Shown here: one piece after another, positions 61,762 through 64,000 of the stretch | Position numbering within the stretch: the stretch's first letter is position 1 | Layout: each line of letters opens with the position of its first letter | From: Streptomyces sp. NBC_00273 | GTDB taxonomy: Bacteria; Actinomycetota; Actinomycetes; Streptomycetales; Streptomycetaceae | DNA length: 64,000 nucleotides | Direction of reading: 5' to 3' | Assembly (NCBI RefSeq): GCF_036178145.1 | Contig: NZ_CP108067.1 | Location: forward strand, 5,022,001 to 5,086,000 | Program-made: the position numbers and the translations under genes | The notes under the pieces: model-generated | Database searches by the model: none | What the model saw: the letters and a program-made list of their open reading frames with translations, nothing else | What the model was told of the DNA's origin: nothing

Positions 61762-62421
61762 CTACAGCCCGGCGTCCCTGGCCAGCAGCGCCGCCTGCAC
61801 CCGGTTCTCGCAGTCCAGCTTCGCCAGGATCCGGCTCACGTACGTCTTCACGGTCGCCTCGCTCATGTGCAGCCGCCGGCCCGCCTCCGCGTTGGACAGC
61901 CCCTCGCCCAGCAGCGCGAGCACACCGCGCTCGCGCTGGCTGAGCTCCGCCACCTGACGCCGGGCCACCTCACCGCGCACGGCGGCCTTCCCGGACGCCA
62001 ACTGGTCCACCACGTGCCGGGTGGCCCCCGGCGAGAGGTAGGCGTCCCCGGCCGCGGCCGCCCGGACCGCCCCGATCAGCTCGCCCGGAGCCGAGTCCTT
62101 CAGCAGGAACCCCGCGCCGCCCTCGCCCAGCGCCCGCAACACGTTCTCCTTCTCCCCGAAGGTGGTCAGGATCAGCGCCCGCACCTCCGGCACGGCCCGC
62201 CTCAGCTCCCCGAGCGCCGTCAGCCCGTCCATCACCGGCATCTGGATGTCCAGCAGCATCACGTCCGGCGCGTGCGAGCGGGCCAGGTCCACCGCCTCCC
62301 TGCCGTTGGCCGCCTCCGCGACGACCTCGATGTCCGGCGCCGAGGTCAGGATCATCCTGATCCCGGCCCGGATCAGTGGCTCGTCGTCGGCGATCACCAC
62401 TCTGATCACTTCGGCTGTCAC
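61762..62421 (-). CDS. NarL/LuxR-type response regulator
   Basis: The protein has 219 residues from GTG 62421. The receiver has phospho-acceptor Asp in DVMLLDIQMPVMDG and Lys in FLLKDS. The LuxR helix-turn-helix is LSQRERGVLALLGEGLSNAEAGRRLHMSEATVKTYVSRILAKL. It lies 9 bases after the histidine kinase gene and forms a two-component pair with it. Confidence 0.94.
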   Translation of the reverse strand: MTAEVIRVVIADDEPLIRAGIRMILTSAPDIEVVAEAANGREAVDLARSHAPDVMLLDIQMPVMDGLTALGELRRAVPEVRALILTTFGEKENVLRALGEGGAGFLLKDSAPGELIGAVRAAAAGDAYLSPGATRHVVDQLASGKAAVRGEVARRQVAELSQRERGVLALLGEGLSNAEAGRRLHMSEATVKTYVSRILAKLDCENRVQAALLARDAGL

Positions 62422-62430
62422 CCCGCGCTC

Positions 62431-64000
62431 CTACTGCTTGACCTCGTACTCCTGCTTTTCCACGAGCTTGCCGTCCTTGAAGCAGAACCGGAAGATCCGG
62501 TCCGTTCCCACGGCGCTCGGCTGGTTCTCGGCCAGCAGGGCCAGACATTCCGAGCCCGCCGGCCTCGTCGGCCCCTTGCGGGCGGCCCCGGCGGTCATGA
62601 AGTTCTCCCCGGTCGGCAGCCGGTCGCGGACGGACTGCTCCGACTCGCCCACGTGCACGGCGTCGAACTCGTCCCGGTCGATCATCGCGTCACTCGCCGA
62701 GTCCAACAGCAGTACCACTCCGGCGCCGAACACGATCACCAGCAGCACCACCGCCGCGAACGCGATCCCGCAGCCCACCGCGACGCCACCGGACCGGCTG
62801 GGCACGCGCACGGCCAGCTCCCGGTCCACCGCCCCCCAGTCCATCGGCTGCTCGTCCCCGCGCCCCGGCAGCGGACCGTGCGCGTGGGCCTGCTGCCCGA
62901 AGTCGTCGGCCACGTCCACCACGCCGGCCGGCTCCGCCCCGTACGGAAGGACCCCGGCCACCCGGAACCCGCCGCCCTCGACGGGGCCCGCGTGCACCAT
63001 CCCGCCGACCAGCCGGGCCCGCTCGCGCAGCCCCGTCAGGCCCTGCCCGCCCGAGACCACCTCGTCGGCGGCCGGACCGGCCGACGGCCCGTTGGCGATC
63101 TCCACCACCAGCGAGTCGTCCTCGAACCGCAGCTCCACCGTGATCGAGGCCCCCGGCGCGTGCTTGTACGCGTTCGTCAGGGCCTCCTGCACGATCCGGT
63201 ACGCGGCGTGGTCGCACGCCGCGACCAGCTGCCTCGGCTGCCCCGACGTGGTCAGCCGTACGTCGGTGCCCGAGCCCCGCGCCGCCTCCACGACCCCGGC
63301 GATACCGGCCACCCCGCGCGCCGCGGGTTGGGCCTCCTCCACGGGCGCGGGGGACTCGACCCCGTCGCGCAAGATGCCGACGACCTCGCGCAGCTCGTGC
63401 ATCGCGGCCACCGAGGCCTGCCGCAGCACCCCCACCGCCTCGCGCTGGCGGTCGGTGAGCTGCGGATCCACCTCCAGTGCCCCGGTGTGCACGGAGATCA
63501 GGGCCAGTTGGTGACCCAGGCTGTCGTGCATGTCCTGGGCGATGCGCTGGCGCTCGCGCAGCCTCGCCTGCCCGGCGACCATGGCCCGCTCGCGCAGCAA
63601 TTGACCGTTGCGCTCCTGGAGTGCGCGCAGCAGCGTGCGGCGCTGCGACCAGTACCGGCTGGCCAGACCCGGCATCACGGTCGTCGCCAGGAACATCAGC
63701 GTGGAGAACACGATCACCAGCAGCGGCTGCATCTGCGACCACTGGTCCACCACGCCGCAGCCGATCGCCGCCACGAAGGCGAGCGTGAAGGCGGCCAGGG
63801 CCCGGCCCACCCCGATGATCCGCCGCCCGGCCGACCACCCCAGGAGGGGCAGGACGAAGAAGGACCCGGGCAGGAAGTTGGCCAAGCCCGAGGCGATCAC
63901 GAGCGTGCTGGCGGGCAGCCTGCGGCGCATCAGCGTCAGTACCACCGCGGCCGCGGCGCCGAGCAGCATGCGCTGCCCGGAGGCGTTGCTGACCTCCTCG
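62431..64000 (-). CDS. Sensor histidine kinase (5' end outside window)
   Basis: The frame is open to the right edge, so the ATG at 63969 may be internal; about 520 residues are visible. N-terminal membrane helices are followed by a HisKA_3 dimerisation domain (RLRERQRIAQDMHDSLGHQLALISVH, with the His) and an ATPase domain (IVQEALTNAYKHAPGASITVEL, GQGLTGLRERARLVGG). Unusually, a further membrane helix (GGVAVGCGIAFAAVVLLVIVFGAGVVLLL) and ~100 residues follow the ATPase domain. Its partner response regulator is next. Confidence 0.92.
   Translation of the reverse strand, partial: EEVSNASGQRMLLGAAAAVVLTLMRRRLPASTLVIASGLANFLPGSFFVLPLLGWSAGRRIIGVGRALAAFTLAFVAAIGCGVVDQWSQMQPLLVIVFSTLMFLATTVMPGLASRYWSQRRTLLRALQERNGQLLRERAMVAGQARLRERQRIAQDMHDSLGHQLALISVHTGALEVDPQLTDRQREAVGVLRQASVAAMHELREVVGILRDGVESPAPVEEAQPAARGVAGIAGVVEAARGSGTDVRLTTSGQPRQLVAACDHAAYRIVQEALTNAYKHAPGASITVELRFEDDSLVVEIANGPSAGPAADEVVSGGQGLTGLRERARLVGGMVHAGPVEGGGFRVAGVLPYGAEPAGVVDVADDFGQQAHAHGPLPGRGDEQPMDWGAVDRELAVRVPSRSGGVAVGCGIAFAAVVLLVIVFGAGVVLLLDSASDAMIDRDEFDAVHVGESEQSVRDRLPTGENFMTAGAARKGPTRPAGSECLALLAENQPSAVGTDRIFRFCFKDGKLVEKQEYEVKQ

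Overview
The window is a very GC-rich, densely coding stretch of an actinomycete chromosome, almost certainly Streptomyces. The signs are GC-biased third positions, GTG and TTG starts, many 4-base GTGA/ATGA stop-start overlaps, mycothiol- and F420-dependent enzyme families, a bacterial proteasome activator and two actinobacterial parS sites (GTTTCACGTGAAAC). The parS sites suggest a core-chromosome segment not far from oriC; that is inference. No rRNA, tRNA, IS element, prophage or CRISPR array was recognised.

Layout. 1-9.2 kb: housekeeping and hypothetical genes (M18 aminopeptidase cut by the left edge, thioredoxin/NHL protein, Uma2 nuclease-fold protein, ATP-grasp protein, a decayed LURP-one gene, a nitrilase-family hydrolase, a mycothiol-dependent isomerase-family protein, an AraC regulator). 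9.3-17.4 kb: a FadR-type regulator coupled to an MFS transporter, a DUF418 membrane protein, a papain-like peptidase with a W-rich repeat domain paired with a chagasin-like inhibitor, and an FAD monooxygenase divergent from a GntR-TetR hybrid regulator. 17.5-21.7 kb: small enzymes and hypotheticals. 21.8-26.4 kb: the first branched-chain 2-oxoacid dehydrogenase operon (E1alpha-E1beta-E2) divergent from an orphan LuxR-type response regulator. 26.5-31.3 kb: two divergent Ser/Thr kinases, one ending in a PASTA-like domain. 31.3-35.7 kb: a self-contained PadR-ABC ATPase-FtsX permease operon. 35.7-41.0 kb: proteasome activator Bpa, an 8-copy 29-bp tandem repeat, MobA-like and MoeA molybdenum cofactor genes, a potassium channel and a quinone oxidoreductase. 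41.2-45.5 kb: a second E1alpha-E1beta-E2 operon divergent from an Lrp/AsnC regulator. 45.5-58.9 kb: phenylacetate catabolism in pieces (TetR regulator-paaH, paaN, paaABCDE, acyl-CoA dehydrogenase), interrupted by a MerR regulator, a TrmH-type methyltransferase and an HTTM/DUF5819 pair. 59-64 kb: rhodanese, J-domain protein, DUF2252 protein and a LuxR response regulator with a histidine kinase that runs off the right edge.

How the parts work together. The two 2-oxoacid dehydrogenases and the paa genes feed acyl-CoAs into central metabolism. An identical 17-bp inverted-repeat-containing sequence lies in front of paaN/paaH and, in opposite orientation, in front of paaA, and a one-base variant of its 14-bp core sits in the promoter of the second bkd operon. 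This points to one TetR-family repressor, encoded with paaH, controlling all three. Several other regulators (PadR, GntR-TetR, MerR) have clear palindromes at their own promoters.
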